Below, piece by piece: positions 13,317-13,750 of a stretch of 13,750 nucleotides of DNA. The stretch covers positions 1 to 13,750 of the forward strand of contig CAZLGO010000048.1 in assembly GCA_964559295.1 (NCBI GenBank), given 5' to 3'. The notes under the pieces are model-generated. The model was not told where the DNA came from, did no database searches, and worked only from the letters and a program-made list of their open reading frames with translations. A program made the translations under genes and the position numbers. Source of the DNA: CAZLGO01 sp964559295. GTDB taxonomy: Archaea; Methanobacteriota; Methanobacteria; Methanobacteriales; Methanobacteriaceae. Within the stretch, counting starts at the first letter, position 1; every line of letters starts with the position of its first letter.

Positions 13317-13616
13317 CTATATCTGGCTTTTTATACTGGATGCATGGAATGTTCCATTGTTCCCAGGACTTCTTACCCATTCAATAAAAGCATCTTTGAC
13401 AACCAGTTTTTTATCTGGAATGATAATGTCAACGGTTATGCCTGAGCGACCAGCGCTTGGTTTTTTGGTTATAAATCTTGAAAATTCCCCAGTGTAACGA
13501 TATTTATTTGTTACAAACCACTGTATAGCACGGACACTTTCCATGTGTCCTATCTTTTCACCTTTGTGCATAACATCAGCTTTGAGGGAGTAGCACTCTT
13601 TTTCTATTTTTATCAT
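13317..13616 (-). CDS. Hypothetical protein, 99 residues
   Basis: I do not recognise this protein. From the ATG at 13616 it begins MIKIEKECYSLKADVMHKG, then ESVRAIQWFVTNKYRYTGEF, a basic Gly/Ser stretch (TKKPSAGRSG), a beta-rich part (ITVDIIIPDKKLVVKDAF) and a short polar tail. There is no signal peptide, membrane segment or zinc motif. It is basic, with mixed alpha/beta character. A TTG at 13625 is in frame, but AGGGA abuts it and stands 10 nt before the ATG, so the ATG is preferred. A BRE/TATA promoter at 13661-13679 lies at the right distance, which supports it as a real gene. It lies between tRNA-His and hjc on the same strand. Confidence 0.6.
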   Translation of the reverse strand: MIKIEKECYSLKADVMHKGEKIGHMESVRAIQWFVTNKYRYTGEFSRFITKKPSAGRSGITVDIIIPDKKLVVKDAFIEWVRSPGNNGTFHASSIKSQI

Positions 13617-13660
13617 GAAACTCAATCCCTAAGTATCACTAATGATTTTTTTGGATGAAC

Positions 13661-13679
13661 ATATATAAATAGTTTTCTA
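13661..13679 (-). promoter_or_regulatory. BRE/TATA promoter of the 99-residue hypothetical gene
   Basis: Minus strand TAGAAAAC (13679-13672) then TATTTATATAT (13671-13661). Start predicted near 13640, leaving a leader of about 24 nt to the ATG at 13616. Confidence 0.5.
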
Positions 13680-13698
13680 CTTGGTTTTTTAATTATAA

Positions 13699-13750
13699 TG
13701 GGGCCGGGGCCGAGATTTGAACCCGAGTCGCGGGATCCACAGTCCCGAAG
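13699..13750 (-). tRNA. tRNA-His(GUG), 3' part, cut by the window edge
   Basis: On the minus strand the window begins in the anticodon arm: stem CGGGA, loop CTGTGGA, stem TCCCG, giving anticodon GTG (forward positions 13738-13740), hence histidine. The T arm has the loop TTCAAAT closed by G53-C61. The 3' acceptor strand CCCCGGC is followed by C then CCA, so the discriminator base is C73, as required for tRNA-His (pairing with the extra G-1), and CCA is encoded. The 5' acceptor, D arm and G-1 are outside the window. Confidence 0.93.

Noticed and set aside
13200..13497. Two plus-strand ORFs overlapping the 99-residue gene
   Set aside because: Both lie largely antisense to the minus-strand gene, which has a promoter and better composition.

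Overview
The window looks like the chromosome of an AT-rich archaeon, probably a methanogen-related euryarchaeon. Alba, fibrillarin, Nop5, Hjc and a tRNA-His with encoded CCA and C73 are archaeal. Promoters have BRE/TATA form, TTG starts with strong Shine-Dalgarno sites are common, and the secreted proteins (PsbP-related lipoprotein, zinc phospholipase C) are of types I associate with Methanobacteriales-like genomes. No methanogenesis gene lies in the window, so placement below Euryarchaeota is inference.

Layout. 1-743: 3' remnant of a PsbP-related gene followed by an intact paralogue, a lipoprotein. 937-1617 (-): secreted zinc-dependent phospholipase C. 1618-2238: sparse region with one strong promoter, a possible 48-codon leaderless gene and an inverted repeat. 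2239-2595: VOC-fold protein. 2596-3275: 680 bases with only fragmentary short ORFs and the alba promoters. 3276-5227: alba, a zinc-motif/KH protein, and coaBC (coenzyme A synthesis), tightly spaced. 5318-5956: a Cro/CI-type HTH protein and a stand-alone RAM domain, closed by a hairpin terminator. 6168-8072 (-): nop5 then flpA, the protein core of box C/D RNA-guided 2'-O-methylation, with nop5 interrupted by an in-frame TAA. 8156-9869: pyrD-pyrK, respiratory-type dihydroorotate oxidation using an FeS/FAD subunit. 9949-12008: a TrpD homologue and an AI-2E-family membrane protein. 12021-12992 (-): hjc and a secreted Ig-like protein in one operon. 13317-13616 (-): unknown small protein. 13699-13750 (-): 3' part of tRNA-His.

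The two most notable signals are (1) the in-frame TAA splitting nop5 while the codons after it remain clearly Nop5-like, and (2) a run of four hairpins that forms the whole predicted 5' leader of hjc. In that leader one hairpin is terminator-like and the last holds the probable ribosome-binding site. That last hairpin is an identical 26-bp copy of the palindrome that ends the HTH-RAM operon about 7 kb away.
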